DNA of 64,000 nt from CAVTYH01 sp963773875 (GTDB taxonomy: Bacteria; Planctomycetota; Planctomycetia; Pirellulales; JADZDJ01). Under the pieces are notes generated by a model. That model ran no database searches. It saw nothing but the letters and a program-made list of their open reading frames with translations, and was not told where the DNA came from. Location of the stretch: contig CAVZCV010000010.1 of assembly GCA_963773875.1 (NCBI GenBank), forward strand, positions 434,001-498,000, given 5' to 3'. Shown here one piece after another: positions 41,059 through 52,259 of this stretch; position 1 is the stretch's first letter, and each line of letters starts with the position of its first letter. The translations under genes and the position numbers were made by a program.

Positions 41059-43415
41059 TCAGAGATCGTCGAAATTCATTTCATTTAAATCGGTGAGTGT
41101 TTTTTCTTCGGCTTCAGTTAGCGGCTGCTCGATCATGTCGCTCGCCGCATCAGCATTCAAGTTCCAGAACTCGCCAAGGTTCTCGGCAATTTGTCGTTTT
41201 TCGCGAGCAGAAAAGGAACTGAACGCAGCGCCGCAAAAACACCAGCGCCCGTCGAAACTGCTCTTCATCGAGCGACTCGACATACTGGGCCAGCTGTTCC
41301 CATAACGATTGTCGTGCCAAGAGTGCATACCGATTTCGCTTGGCGAGCCCCTCGAACCAGCCGGCGCCTAAATCGGCAGGCACGCCGGGTGAAATTCGCC
41401 GCGACACTTCGCTCGAAAGTGCCTCGTTGGCAATCAGTCCGCGCTCGAGCAGAATCGCGCAGGCATAGCCGGAAAGGATGGGGTTCTTATCATCGGCGTT
41501 GGCCAATCGTTGCATTTGCTCGATCCAAAGCTGCTCATCCACGCGGTCGTGAAACTCCAGGCCGACTTTGTTCAGCTCGTTGATACCGGCGAGCATCGAT
41601 TTGGCCGCTTCATCGTCGCACGTCGCTGAGCTTGAAAGTGCCAGTGCGCCTTGCACGAACAATTCTTCGATGAGTGGCATCAGCGGTTTGGTGTCGAAGC
41701 GCCGCACGTCGCCGAAACGAACCACTTGAGTAAGTTGCCAGGCGGCGTGGGCGATCGAGGGAAAATCGCTGCTGCCGGCTGCCAGCTCTTGCAGACGTCG
41801 TCGGGCCAATTCCATTGACGGCATCAAGCCGCACTGACATGCATCGCGAACCATTACACCGGCTTCGGCAATGGACGTGCATTTTTCCAAATGCGTTTTG
41901 AATTTGTAGGCCGTGGCTAGCTCAATCGTTTCGCCCAAGAGCACCGCTTCGACCAAGGCGATTTCGGCCTCAGGTGTCCACTGCAACGCCCAGCGCTCCG
42001 CCCAAGTGGCCGATTGCTGCCGCACGGGAACCGGAACCACAAACGACACTTCGAGCACTCGCAATCGATGAAAAAAGGAAGAGCGTGCCGGATCCAGGAA
42101 GGCCGCCTCTTCGCTTTTCACGCGGCGATTTTCGCGCAAATCCAAATCCAATTCCTGCTTCACGGCGGTACGATATTTTTCCAGCTTGAGTCGCGCGAGC
42201 TCGCGTTCAAAATCGCTTTGAATCGACGTTTGACTGACGCCCTCGGGCAGCGCACCAATGGCTGTGCCAACTTCGACGCGCGCTAAGGCATCTTTCACCG
42301 CCGTCAGTTCGCCCTGGCCCAACAAGGCGATTGCCGCATCGCGAAGATCTGCCAGCGTCGGTGCCAGCCCGGCGTTGAATGCGGAAAGCGTCTGGGCGAG
42401 CCGCACACCATCGATGACCTCTGCCGTGGAGCGGTGGACGCCGCTACGCGCATTTGTCGAGCCACCAGCGAGAGATAATTGGCCGCCAATTCTTTCAATC
42501 CATGTCCTTCGACCGCTTGCCACAAGAGCTCGAAATATGCCGGCGCATGATTTCCCGCGCCATAGCCCGATTGAGAAGAGAGTTTGAAGTATGAATAGGG
42601 CATCAGCGTGAGCTTGCTGCTGCGCTTAGGGATCGATTCGAGTTCGTCATCTGTCATCGTCGGGTGCTCGCCGCTTAGCACCTGCGCATGAAACGCGCCA
42701 ACGACCGCCACGATGCGCTCGGGCGGAATGCCAGCTCCAATGGTTTCGGCAATTCGCCGTCGCATGTAGGCTTCGCGCACCAGATTTTCCCGCGCCATCG
42801 CGGAGAGTCTTCAGCCAGTTCACGAACGGCTTGTCCAAATTCCAGGATAGCGCCGTGGTAACTGTTCTCGGCGGTGTTGTGTTCGAAATGCCGCTCCCAA
42901 TAGGTTTCGTAATCGCGTTCGCCGGCCGCCGCCGCAAATCGTTCGTAGAGCGATAGCTTAGGCTCCGGCACTCCGTCCGGCGGCGGTTCAGATTCTGCCG
43001 GACCAGTCGATGTCAATGTCGGAGCCGATTCCTCGCGGCGAGCAATCCATTCTCGTCGCTGGCTTTCCCGGCGTGTAATTTCCGCATCTTGTAGCCCAAG
43101 GAAACGCTCCGATGGCAAGTCGATAAATTCAACGCGTGCTTTGTTAAGGCGAGCCCAGCAAATTGCCTGATACTCCGGGCTATACGCTGCCAGCGGATAA
43201 ACGAGCGTGCGTACCGGCAGAGCATCGGTGTAGGCCAAGATGGCGAAAGGTGGCCGCGTCTCTTTCCGTGTCATATCGGCGACAAGATCTGTAGCATCAT
43301 CGAGCCCCTCGATCAATACGACCGCAGGGCGCAGTCGATCGAGATACGATCGCAGATGCCACGCGCCCATCGGCGAAAGGTGACGAACGCCAAAGACGTT
43401 AATCCGCCAGCTCAC
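41059..43415 (-). CDS. DUF5682 protein (three frameshifts)
   Basis: About 786 residues after three corrections (near 42800, 42432, both one base missing, and 41225, one extra). The start is GTG 43415, overlapping the MoxR stop as GTGA. The N-terminal domain has GVRHLSPMGAWHL, AVVLIEGLDDA, VEFIDLPSERFLGL and, further on, IVAVVGAFHAQVLSG. These are the recurring blocks of DUF5682, found next to MoxR and VWA genes in many bacteria. The His, Glu, and GAxH pattern recalls TraB/ChaN-type metal-dependent domains (inference). The C-terminal part is helical and repeat-like. It lies between MoxR and VWA and may be their client or effector. Confidence 0.75.
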
Positions 43416-44589
43416 GCATTGTGCTCCGAACAGGCGTTGAAAAGTGGCCGCCACTCTGCGCCGCGTTTTTTGAGCACGTTTGCCAGATATTCCTGCCAGA
43501 CAATGCGGTCTTTCTCTTCATCCTTCACGACAGATCCTTGCAGCCCTGCTGCCAGATCGTCGGCCGAGACGCGACCGGTGCCAAAACTGCCCGCCAGTGC
43601 CATGCTATTGGCGAGCACCGAAATGGCTTCGGCGGTCGACAACACTCCAGAGGGCGATTTCAGCTTGTTCTTTCCATCCAGTGTCTGGCCCGCGTGCAAC
43701 TCGCGGAAAATGGTGACGACTTTCTCGATGGCCTCATCCGCGGGAATTTCGGCACGCAATTCCAGGCTTACGGCCAATTCGCCCACGCGTTTGCGAACGA
43801 TATCAATCTCCGTTTCCAACGTTTGAGGCGTCGGAAGCACCACGATGTTGAATCGCCGTTTCAGTGCCGCCGACATATCGTTTACGCCGCGGTCACGTGT
43901 ATTGGCCGTCGCGATAATCGAGAAACCTTTTTGGGCCGGTACCTCGGTGGCGAGTTCCGGAACGCTCATCCGTTTTTCCGACAAAAGCGAGATCATCGCG
44001 TCTTGCACTTCCGAGGCACAGCGCGTGATTTCTTCAAACCGCGCCAAGGATCCCGACTCCATCGCGCAAAGATCGGACTGCGGATCAGCGCCTCCGAGCT
44101 TGGCCCGTGGGCAATCAGCATCGCGTAGTTCCAAGTGTAGCGGATTTGTTCTTCGGTCGTGCCGGCCGTGCCTTGGACGACTTTGGTAGAGTCACCGTTG
44201 ATGGCCGCCGCGAGATGTTCAGACAACCAGCTTTTGGCGGTCCCGGGTTCACCGATGAGCAGCAGCGCGCGATCGGTTACCAAAGTGGAAATCGCAATTT
44301 CCACCAGGCGCGGATGGCCGATGTATTTCGGCGTGATCGCAAGTTTTCCCGCCTTGCCGCCACAAATGTAAGTGTGCACCGCGCGAGCCGACATTCGCCA
44401 ACCCGGCGGCCTTTCGTGTTTGTCTTCGGCGATCAGTGCGTCAATTTCTACTCTATACAGCAGCTCAGCCGGCTCGCGCAGCACGGCGCCGAATCCGTTT
44501 CCGCTTTCGCCGGCAGCTTCCAATTTGTTTGTCATAATGTTGCTATAAAGCAAGGGGTTTAACGTGCACTGCCACTTTCCAATTGTCAC
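43412..44589 (-). CDS. MoxR-family AAA+ ATPase (one frameshift)
   Basis: About 393 residues from a GTG at 44589 overlapping the HEAT stop (GTGA); an ATG at 44535 is an alternative. Walker A is LLIGEPGTAKSWLSEHL; then QIRYTWNYAMLIAHG and SEALIRSPIF, ARFEEITRCASEVQDAMISLLSEK (Walker B/arginine-sensor region), FSIIATANTRDRGVNDM. The frame breaks near 44063 (one base missing) inside the conserved SPIFRAMESG block. MoxR ATPases remodel or load metals into client complexes with a VWA partner, which is encoded two genes downstream. Confidence 0.9.
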
Positions 44590-46391
44590 GGGAGATTTTT
44601 GAGTTCCGCAATATAATTCACAAACTGGTCAGCTACTCGCTCCGGTAAATCGGGCAGAATGGCTTCGAGTTTCGGCACCGCACTTTTCGGCAATTGCCCC
44701 ACCAGTGGAGGCAGGCCATACAGGTAGTATCCGCGAGCGCCTTTGGCATGGGTGGTGATTGTCGCCACGAGCGCATCGGTCGCCTCAGGATGTTCGACGG
44801 AAACCATTGTGCGCAGCAAATTCACCATCTCCCACGCATCTTTCGATTTCTTGAGCTGCGCTTCAAACGACTTGGAGAGCAACTTGTTTGCGCCGGCGTG
44901 TCCTGGAATTGCCAATGCTTGGACGAGTTCCAGGTGTTCTTGGTCAACGGCCAGATCGAGCCATCGCGGATCCAAATGCTTGGCAAGGTCTAAGCTTCGC
45001 GTGGGTCCGACAATTCCGGTATGCCGTAACCGGTGGGCATTGCCAGTTAGCACGGCGACAACGGCCGCGCGCTTGGCAGCCGCTAAATCGCGATTTTTCT
45101 TCCGCAGATGAAACTTTCCAGAAACGTAGGGGCTGAACATCGCGAACACTTCGGCGGGAGTGCGCGAGCGACAGGCCGCCGCAAATGCATCCGGCAATTC
45201 GTCCTCGGTAAGCGTATCGTGGGCATCGACCAGCGCGCATTGCGCAGCCTTTGGCCCGACTGCCATGATCGACACCAGCCGCTGCTCGATGTCTTTGCCG
45301 CCGGGCTCGCTCTTGATCGCCGCCAGTTTGTCGCGCTGACCGAAGGCTTTGATCAAAAAGTCTTCTGCCGCATGATCGCTCCGGCCTCTTAAGCATTCAA
45401 GCACGACAAGCAGCCGCGAAGCGAGCTCACTCACTTCGGATTGTTCTTTCGCTTTTCCAGATAAAAGCGCTGTCCACTGCGACCCGGCCTCATCCAATAC
45501 CAGCGTGGCCAATCGCGGGCTGGGACTCGCCGCGACTGCGGCTACGGCCGATTCCACGCTGCCCGTTTTGAATGCCTCACGCAACGCATCTACAGCCTGC
45601 GGTGCATCGCACTTGGTTAGCCCACGCAGTGCGGCCGTTCGCACATCTTTAGCCGTCGACCGTGATTGTTCAACGAGAAAATTCAAATCCTCTGCGGCGT
45701 CTCCCAAACATTCGATCGCCGCGACACGCACCTCCTTCGATCCTTCATCGAGCGCCCTTTTCACCGTAGCCCGAGCGCCAGCGGGATCCAGCCGGTGCAT
45801 GAGCGACAAACGGAGCGCATGGCCGCCGCGTCCTTTCATGTCGAGCTTGGATTGAAGTTCCGGAAAAATTGCCCGTCCATACGTTGGGAGCACTTCTTCG
45901 GCGATAAAATTGGCAATTTCCGCATAAGAATCGTCAATTGCCGCCAGTGCCGGGGCGACAAGCCGCAAATCGCGAAATGTGCCGCGCTCATGCGCATCTT
46001 TGATCACTTCCATTCGCCCGGAACCAGTGGTCGTGAGTGCTTCGATTAGTGGTTTGAGCACTTTTGCCGGTGCTCGGGTTTGATGTTGCCCTAGGTCGGT
46101 CGATTCAATCGGCATCAAATCGCCCACCGCCCCGGTTTCGCCCTGTGTATACAAAATTGCGTTGACAAGTGTGCTCAGCTCCAAGAGCGCGGCCGCGGAC
46201 TCTTGCTCGTTGGACTGTGTCAGCCGTGCGACGGCCTGGCCAACTTTTGCAAAGACCGGCGCTTTTTGCCCCACCTGCTCCAGCGGCGCGACTAGCTTCT
46301 TGATTCGGAAATCGTTGGCAGCGACTACGCTACCGGCGATGGCCACTCGCCGAATCTCGTCGTAGGTCTGTTTCAGAATCGCAAGGCTCAT
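44586..46391 (-). CDS. HEAT-repeat scaffold protein
   Basis: An intact 601-residue all-helical protein. Repeats such as AIECLGDAAEDLNFLVEQS, RTAALRGLTKCDAPQAVDAL and AVAASPSPRLATLVLD follow the HEAT/armadillo pattern. Known members of this family accompany SWIM, MoxR and VWA genes and probably act as binding scaffolds. No enzymatic motif or membrane helix is present. Its stop overlaps the MoxR start, so it is translationally coupled. The SWIM gene precedes it by 36 bases. Confidence 0.75.
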   Translation of the reverse strand: MSLAILKQTYDEIRRVAIAGSVVAANDFRIKKLVAPLEQVGQKAPVFAKVGQAVARLTQSNEQESAAALLELSTLVNAILYTQGETGAVGDLMPIESTDLGQHQTRAPAKVLKPLIEALTTTGSGRMEVIKDAHERGTFRDLRLVAPALAAIDDSYAEIANFIAEEVLPTYGRAIFPELQSKLDMKGRGGHALRLSLMHRLDPAGARATVKRALDEGSKEVRVAAIECLGDAAEDLNFLVEQSRSTAKDVRTAALRGLTKCDAPQAVDALREAFKTGSVESAVAAVAASPSPRLATLVLDEAGSQWTALLSGKAKEQSEVSELASRLLVVLECLRGRSDHAAEDFLIKAFGQRDKLAAIKSEPGGKDIEQRLVSIMAVGPKAAQCALVDAHDTLTEDELPDAFAAACRSRTPAEVFAMFSPYVSGKFHLRKKNRDLAAAKRAAVVAVLTGNAHRLRHTGIVGPTRSLDLAKHLDPRWLDLAVDQEHLELVQALAIPGHAGANKLLSKSFEAQLKKSKDAWEMVNLLRTMVSVEHPEATDALVATITTHAKGARGYYLYGLPPLVGQLPKSAVPKLEAILPDLPERVADQFVNYIAELKNLP

Positions 46392-46427
46392 GACCGGTAC
46401 CCCAACGTGCGCATCGGCGAAACCATT

Positions 46428-47873
46428 TCAAAACGTCAATCGTACAATTCCCGATTTGGTGATAAAGCTCAACGGCTTGATCGCCAACCGGCACGTGTCC
46501 AAATCGTGGCGAAAGCGGGCAATCAATGTCTGGTCGGAAAACAATTCCGCGGGCAGCAGCGATAACAAGTGACAACTGGCTGGCTCCTCGGTCATGCCTG
46601 TATCGGTCATCGTCAGCCGTTCGCCTTTCGCATCTTCAATTACCAGCGAGTCGCCAACGCGCCCGATCTGACGAAAATTCAAAGCGTAAATCGGTTGTTT
46701 ATCGGCAAGCGGCGGCTTCAAGTGTGATTTGACTTCTTTGATCACCTCGGCAAAGTCGGCGCGCCCGAAGGCACGCGCATTTTCGTAATCGGCCGGCACG
46801 AGCGGCCGCGATGTCACACTTTCCCACCGCACGCGCGGATTCACATTCCCGGGGTAGCGAAACAGCTCTGGCACTTGGGCGACATCGAAAAAGCTATCGT
46901 CGCTCTTGATGAATTTCACCGCTTTGTAAGGGCGAAATGTTTGGGTGATCTGCACGGCGCCGCGAGCCAAATTCAACCACACGCCGGTGTCGACATATTC
47001 CTTGCGGGCCACGTCGTCGTGCGAATTGAATGCAAGCTGCACGAGCTCGACATTCGTTTCCACGAGGCCGGCGTCTTTCAGCTCGCGAAGTTGCCACGCA
47101 TGCCCCAGCCAGGCCGCAATGGCCGATTCGGTTTCCGGCAGTAGCTCGGGGTCTTCGAGGCGGCGATTCAAATACGTGCGACCTTGCCGCACCAGAGCGT
47201 GCAGCCGCCCCAATTGATCGAGCGCCTCGCTATAGGCCAGCTCGCGCTGGGCGGCAGGGCGCTCTTCGCCTGAATCGGTGTAAAAGAATTTCGTGTAGTT
47301 GTGGAGCGCCGCTTGCGCACCTGGTAAGTACGCGTTGCCAAGCTGCTTGGCTTGCTCCTCGACTTCGCGGGCGACCTTCGTGTTCGTGTTGCCGATGCCC
47401 AATCGCACGAGATCAAGCGTCAACTTCTCCAAAAGATCGATTCCGTCCAATTGCGCTTTGATCTTTTTCGCCAGCGCCGCCTTGTTTACTGTGCGGGGTT
47501 TCTCGACGTCTTCCTTTTTCTTTTCGGCGCGCGCAGCTGCCTTTGTGCGCTTGGCAGCGAGCGCTTCGGGCACATCGGCTGGCGTGAAACGCTTGCCCTC
47601 CACAAACGCATACATCAATCCGAGCGTGTGCTTACAGGGAATTTGCCGGCTGAGGCAGGTGCAGCGATACACCGGCGCACCGGCCACCGCGAAATCGGCC
47701 GAACACAGATACGGGTCCTTGCCGCTTCCCTGGCAATGGCCAAACAGCAGTGTGTCGTCCGTGGAGCGGTGCAGCGCCACGAATTTGTTTTTCAGCGCCA
47801 GGCCACGGCCGTTCTTGGCCGCGTTGGCATCCGGGGCCGCCCCCGCAATAAACTGTTCATCGATCGAGATCAT
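46428..47873 (-). CDS. SWIM zinc-finger protein, first gene of the operon
   Basis: About 481 residues if started at MISIDEQFIAGAAP (47873); the frame is open further to 48029 but the earlier part is non-conserved and basic. The SWIM motif C-x-C-x(n)-C-x-H appears as YRCTCLSRQIPCKHTLGLMY after GKDPYLCSADFAVAG. SWIM domains bind zinc and often nucleic acids or proteins. The following 300 residues are mainly helical. It opens the operon, divergent from the TlpA-like gene with about 180 bases between starts, which probably holds both promoters. Confidence 0.85.
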   Translation of the reverse strand: MISIDEQFIAGAAPDANAAKNGRGLALKNKFVALHRSTDDTLLFGHCQGSGKDPYLCSADFAVAGAPVYRCTCLSRQIPCKHTLGLMYAFVEGKRFTPADVPEALAAKRTKAAARAEKKKEDVEKPRTVNKAALAKKIKAQLDGIDLLEKLTLDLVRLGIGNTNTKVAREVEEQAKQLGNAYLPGAQAALHNYTKFFYTDSGEERPAAQRELAYSEALDQLGRLHALVRQGRTYLNRRLEDPELLPETESAIAAWLGHAWQLRELKDAGLVETNVELVQLAFNSHDDVARKEYVDTGVWLNLARGAVQITQTFRPYKAVKFIKSDDSFFDVAQVPELFRYPGNVNPRVRWESVTSRPLVPADYENARAFGRADFAEVIKEVKSHLKPPLADKQPIYALNFRQIGRVGDSLVIEDAKGERLTMTDTGMTEEPASCHLLSLLPAELFSDQTLIARFRHDLDTCRLAIKPLSFITKSGIVRLTF

Positions 47874-48056
47874 GCGACGACTTTTGCCCGTCGAATCGGC
47901 GCCATTAAATCGAGAAAATCGAGTCCGCGCTCGTTCTACCGAACTTTTCAAAGCTGAATCATGCAGCATCCGCCGCGGAAAGCCTACGTTTTTCCTCTCG
48001 GAAGGAATGTTCCAGTTCGTAATTCGCATTTGATCTCGGCTAGAATGGTTACCATC

Positions 48057-49236
48057 ATGCGAAGTATTCCGGCAATTGCAGCAACTTATCTGGTTCTCGC
48101 AGTCTCCATGGGCGGAAGTCTGCGCCGACGATCAATCCGAAAAATCGCCGGGCGAGCAGTTTGCCACAATCACCAAGCAATACGACGCCGATGTCGCCGA
48201 GTTCTGGAAGAAGCACGGAAAGATTCAGGGCGAAAAAGAAAAGAACGATTTCTATGGCATGAATTTTCCGGCGCCGGAGCAAATCAATTCTAAGCTGATT
48301 GCGCTTGCCGAAAAGTTTCCAGAAGACCCGGCCGCGTTCGAGATTCTGGCATGGGTGATCGATCATCCCGGCATGGCGGCCCAGGAGGAAACCCGCCGCA
48401 AACCATTCGACGTACTGCTGCGCGATCACCTGGCAAACGAAAAGTTGCCGCGAGTATTCGACGCCGCCAATGAAGATTTCCTTCGCACCGTAATCGAGAA
48501 AAGTCCGCATCGCGAAGTTCGCGGCCTGGCATGTTTCGCGCTCGCAGAACACCAACTCAATCGCATTCGCATGGTGAAGCGCTTCCGTGCAGAGAATCCC
48601 GCTTGGCCGATCACCAAGCAATGGCTGCGAACGGTACCGGCGTTTGCGTTCTATATCACACTCGATGTCGATCAGGCCACGAAGGATGCCGAATACACGC
48701 TGGACCGAGTGGTGCGCGAATTTGCGGACGTGCCCATCGAAGATCGCCGTACCGGAAAAACCGTCGGCGTGCTCGCCAGAAATCATTTGCACGAAATTCG
48801 CGATCTGGCCATTGGCATGCCCGCGCCGGGCCTGCACAGTACAAACTTCGACGGCCAGCCTGTCAAACTTTCGGATTTGAAAGGCAAAGTCGTCGTGCTC
48901 GACGTTTGGGCCACCTGGTGCGGCCCGTGCTGTGCGATGATTCCGGACTCGCGGCAGCTCGTGAAATCGCTCGCCGGCAAGCCGTTCGAATTGGTGAGCA
49001 TTAGCATCGATGACGATCCACAAACCGTGCGCGATTTCTGGGCCAAAGAGCCCATGCCGTGGACGCATTGGTACAACGGCCCGCAGGGACCCGTGTTCGC
49101 AGACCTCAACGCCTGCCTGTTTCCGACCATCTACGTGATCGATGCCAAAGGCGTCATCCGCTACAAGGATGTCCGCGGACAACTGCTGGAGCAAGCGGTG
49201 AATTCGCTGCTGAAAGAAATCGAAGACGGGAAGTGA
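48057..49236 (+). CDS. TlpA-like thiol-disulfide protein with helical N-terminal domain (one frameshift)
   Basis: About 392 residues. A signal peptide (MRSIPAIAATYLVLAVSMG) is followed, after a one-base shift near 48110, by a soluble helical region (FPEDPAAFEILAWVI, RGLACFALAEHQLNR) and a C-terminal thioredoxin-like domain with APGLHSTNFDGQPVKLSDL, VVVLDVWATWCGPCCAMIP (CxxC). Extra-cytoplasmic; TlpA-type proteins reduce disulfides, for example during cytochrome or copper-site assembly. The N-terminal extension is typical of planctomycete TlpA-like proteins. Divergent from the SWIM operon. Confidence 0.85.
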
Positions 49237-49566
49237 AGCGCGGCGTCGATTCGTGCGCAATCTGCCGGCTGTCACGCGAGCCGACGCTCGAGTTTGCACC
49301 CGGTGCCCCAGCGACGGCTCGTGCGCGAGCACAGTCCCGGGATAGTTGCCGCCGATCGAAAAGCCCTGGCAGCCGATAGCAGATTTTGTTGCGCAACTTG
49401 CTGGAAACGTGCCAGCGGTGCACTGGCTTGGCGCGGTGAGTATTGCAAGCTGGCGATTATCAGGCGGGTCGGCCATAATAGGAGATTCTGAGCAACCGCC
49501 GCATTTTCCATTTGTGCGCCGACCCGCCAACGGCGCGGCCGGTTCGCCGCGCCGCTCGTTTCCGCC
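49237..49566. other. Intergenic, no gene seen
   Basis: No reading frame or RNA gene is supported in this 330-base gap. A minus-strand TGGCACG-like half-site (49400-49414) has the -24 part of a sigma-54 promoter but a poor -12 part, so I do not call it. Confidence 0.3.
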
Positions 49567-50667
49567 ATGTCCGACAAGATCAAGTTCCGCTGTGCATGCG
49601 GCAAGAAGCTGAATGCCGATTCGGCTTCCGCCGGCAAGAAAGCTGCGCTGCAGCGGTTGTGGGCAAATTGTGCGCATTCCGCAGCCAACGGGACCGAGCC
49701 TGGCCAAGTTTGAGTTGGACATGGAAGCGCTGGACGATCTGTCGCCCAAGCCGCCAACCAAGTCGCCAGCGCCGCCGTCCATGCCGCCAAAGTCCGCGAC
49801 CCCTGCGCCAGTGAAACCGAAAAGTGTAATGCAGGCCGCCGCGACTCCAGTCACACCATCGGTGCCGTCGGACGGAGTCAAATCGATCTGGGAAGAGGAA
49901 GGGGAATATCAACTGCGCGCACCGCGCCGCGACAAGCACCGGCCGAACCGTCCTCCGCTGCAACCGCGCTGTCGTCGATGGTGTCGCATCGCTCGTACGA
50001 ACCAGAACCGCAGCCCGGTGCCGTCCGCCAAATTTGGGATCAACTTCGCGAGCGCATTTCGTTTCGCGTGCTCCGCGTGAGTTTGATTCTCGTCGTCGTC
50101 GGCGGCGCACTCGTGGCTCGCGGCTGTAACGAAAATAAACTCGCCTCGGCATCCAGCCAAACGCCGGAGACGATGTCGCTCAAAAAGCTCATTGAACGCG
50201 GGCCCGATGGTAACCCGAACATCGTGCTCACCGATTTCCAACTCTGCCCGAACTATGTTGCACAAGGCAGTTCGCTGTCGAAAGTGGAAGATGGCAATTG
50301 GTCGCGTGTGTGGGCGCCGATCGTGCCGCGCGAAAACCACGGCGATGCATCGCCGATAGCGCTGGCGCCAGGCAATATTCGGGCGCTCATCGTTTCGTCG
50401 CATATCAGCAACGAGAATCAGCTGGTCTCGCAGCTTGGTGTACCGCAACTGCGCGGCATGGTTACCAATCAAATCAGCTCGCTCAGCAGCAAGGAAAAAC
50501 AATTCTTGCAGAAGAGTTACCCGGGAGTGGATTTCGACCAGTGCTTGATTTTCGAAGAAGGCCGCAAGCCGGTCGATTCGGGAACGATTTCCGCGTACCA
50601 AGGCGGCGGAGCGCTGGTCATTTTGCTGGGCCTGGCACTCTTGGCGAAGGGGTTCTTCTTCGATTGA
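49567..50667 (+). CDS. Zinc-ribbon single-pass membrane protein (two frameshifts)
   Basis: About 366 residues starting MSDKIKFRCACGKKLNADS. With one base removed near 49635 the second half of a zinc ribbon follows (LRCSGCGQIVRIPQP: C-x-C and C-x2-C). A Pro/Ser/Lys-rich linker leads to a transmembrane helix (LILVVVGGALVARGC, about residue 185) and, after a second shift near 49945, a C-terminal domain with IVLTDFQLCPNYVAQ and ending with a second hydrophobic helix (GALVILLGLALLAKGFF). Such zinc-ribbon/TM proteins are widespread and uncharacterised in planctomycetes. It precedes the sulfatase by 48 bases. Confidence 0.6.
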
Positions 50668-50715
50668 TCTACCGCTGTGCCCCGCACTGTTTTTCACACG
50701 CACACCAAATACACC

Positions 50716-52259
50716 ATGATGAATTCGCGATTTCTTATCACGCTCGCCCTGTTCGCTTTGCCAAATGTTGCAACTCATGCCGCCGAACCAGCAAGTTCGC
50801 CGACGAGTGCCGGCCAGCGCCCCAACATCGTCTACATTTTGTGCGATGACCTCGGCTACGGCGATGTCCACGCATTGAACCCGGAGCGAGGAAAAATCGC
50901 CACGCCGAATATCGATCGCCTGGCCACGCAAGGCTTGGTCTGCACCGACATGCACTCCGGCTCCTCCGTTTGCACGCCCACGAGGTACGGCATTCTTACC
51001 GGCCGCTATGCCTGGCGAACGCGACTGCAGAAGGGCGTGCTGAGCGGCATGAGTCCGCCGCTCATCGACGGCAAGCAACTCACCGTCGCGCGAATTCCTC
51101 AAAGCTCACGGCTACGCCACCGCGATGGTCGGCAAATGGCACCTTGGCCTGGGCTTTGGCGATAATCAATTCAAAGATCCGCTCACCGACGATCCCACCA
51201 AGCATGGGTTCGATTACTTCTTTGGCATCAGCGCCTCGCTCGATATGCCGCCGTTTGTGTACATCGAAAACGGCCGCTTCACGGAAGAGCCCACGGTGGA
51301 AAAGAAATGGGTTCGCACCGGTCCGGCGGCGAAAGATTTTGAAGCCGTCAACGTGCTGCCCGATGTCACGCACAAAGCGGCCGACTACATCGCCGCCCAC
51401 GCCGCTGAGGCGAAAACCGGCAAACCGTTTTTCCTGTACGTCGCTTTCACCGCGCCGCACACGCCCATTCTGCCCATGAAAGATTGGGTCGGCAAAAGCG
51501 GGCTCGGTCCGTACGGCGATTTCGTGATGGAAACCGATTGGGCCGCCGGCGAAGTGTTGAAAGCGCTCGATACCGGCGGCGTCGCCGACAACACGCTCGT
51601 TGTCTTCACGAGCGACAACGGTTGCTCGCCGGCGGCGAACGTTGCCAAGCTCGAAGCCGAAGGTCACTTTCCCAGTGCCGAGTTCCGCGGTTACAAAGCC
51701 GACATCTGGGACGGCGGCCATCGTATTCCGTTCATCGTTCGCTGGCCTGGCAAAGTTCAACCTGGCTCGCACAGCGGCGACCTTTGTTGCCTCACCGATC
51801 TTTTGGCCACGTGCGCCGATCTCGTTGGCGAAAAGCTGCCGGCAAGCGCCGCGGAAGATTCGGTCAGTCTGCTGCCCACGCTGCTGGCGAAATCCGATGG
51901 CCCACGTCATGAAGCGGTGGTGCATCATTCGATCGACGGCATGTTCGCCATTCGTCAAGGGCGCTGGAAGCTGGAGCTGTGCGCCGGCTCCGGCGGTTGG
52001 GCAGCCCCGCGCGAAGCGGAAGCCGTCGCTCAGCATCTGCCGCCGGCTCAGCTGTACGATATGACTGCCGACATCGGCGAGCAGCACAACGTGGCGGCCG
52101 AGCATCCCGACGTGGTGAAGCAGCTGACCGCACTGTTGGAGAAGTACATCGCCGAAGGCCGCAGCACGGCGGGCCCAGCCGCAAAAGAACGACGCCAAAA
52201 TCAACGTGCACAAAGTGCCGGCCGCCGCCAAGGGCTCCGCCACGCCGCGCGAAGACTGA
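50716..52259 (+). CDS. Secreted type I sulfatase (two frameshifts)
   Basis: About 514 residues. Signal peptide MMNSRFLITLALFALPNVAT. RPNIVYILCDDLGYGDVHAL supplies the first Asp pair of the calcium site; the formylglycine motif is SSVCTPTRYGILTGR (Cys codon at 50971), and MVGKWHLG follows after a one-base surplus near 51091. VFTSDNGCSPA and GHRIPFIVRWPG complete the family. A second surplus base near 52186 restores the C-terminus (KNDAKINVHKV and a stop at 52257-52259). Arylsulfatases cleave sulfate from polysaccharides and need an anaerobic or FGE-type maturase encoded elsewhere. Planctomycetes carry many. Confidence 0.9.

Noticed and set aside
49400..49414. Sigma-54-like element on the minus strand
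   Set aside because: The -12 part (CAGC instead of TTGC) is weak and it points into the 3' end of the TlpA-like gene.
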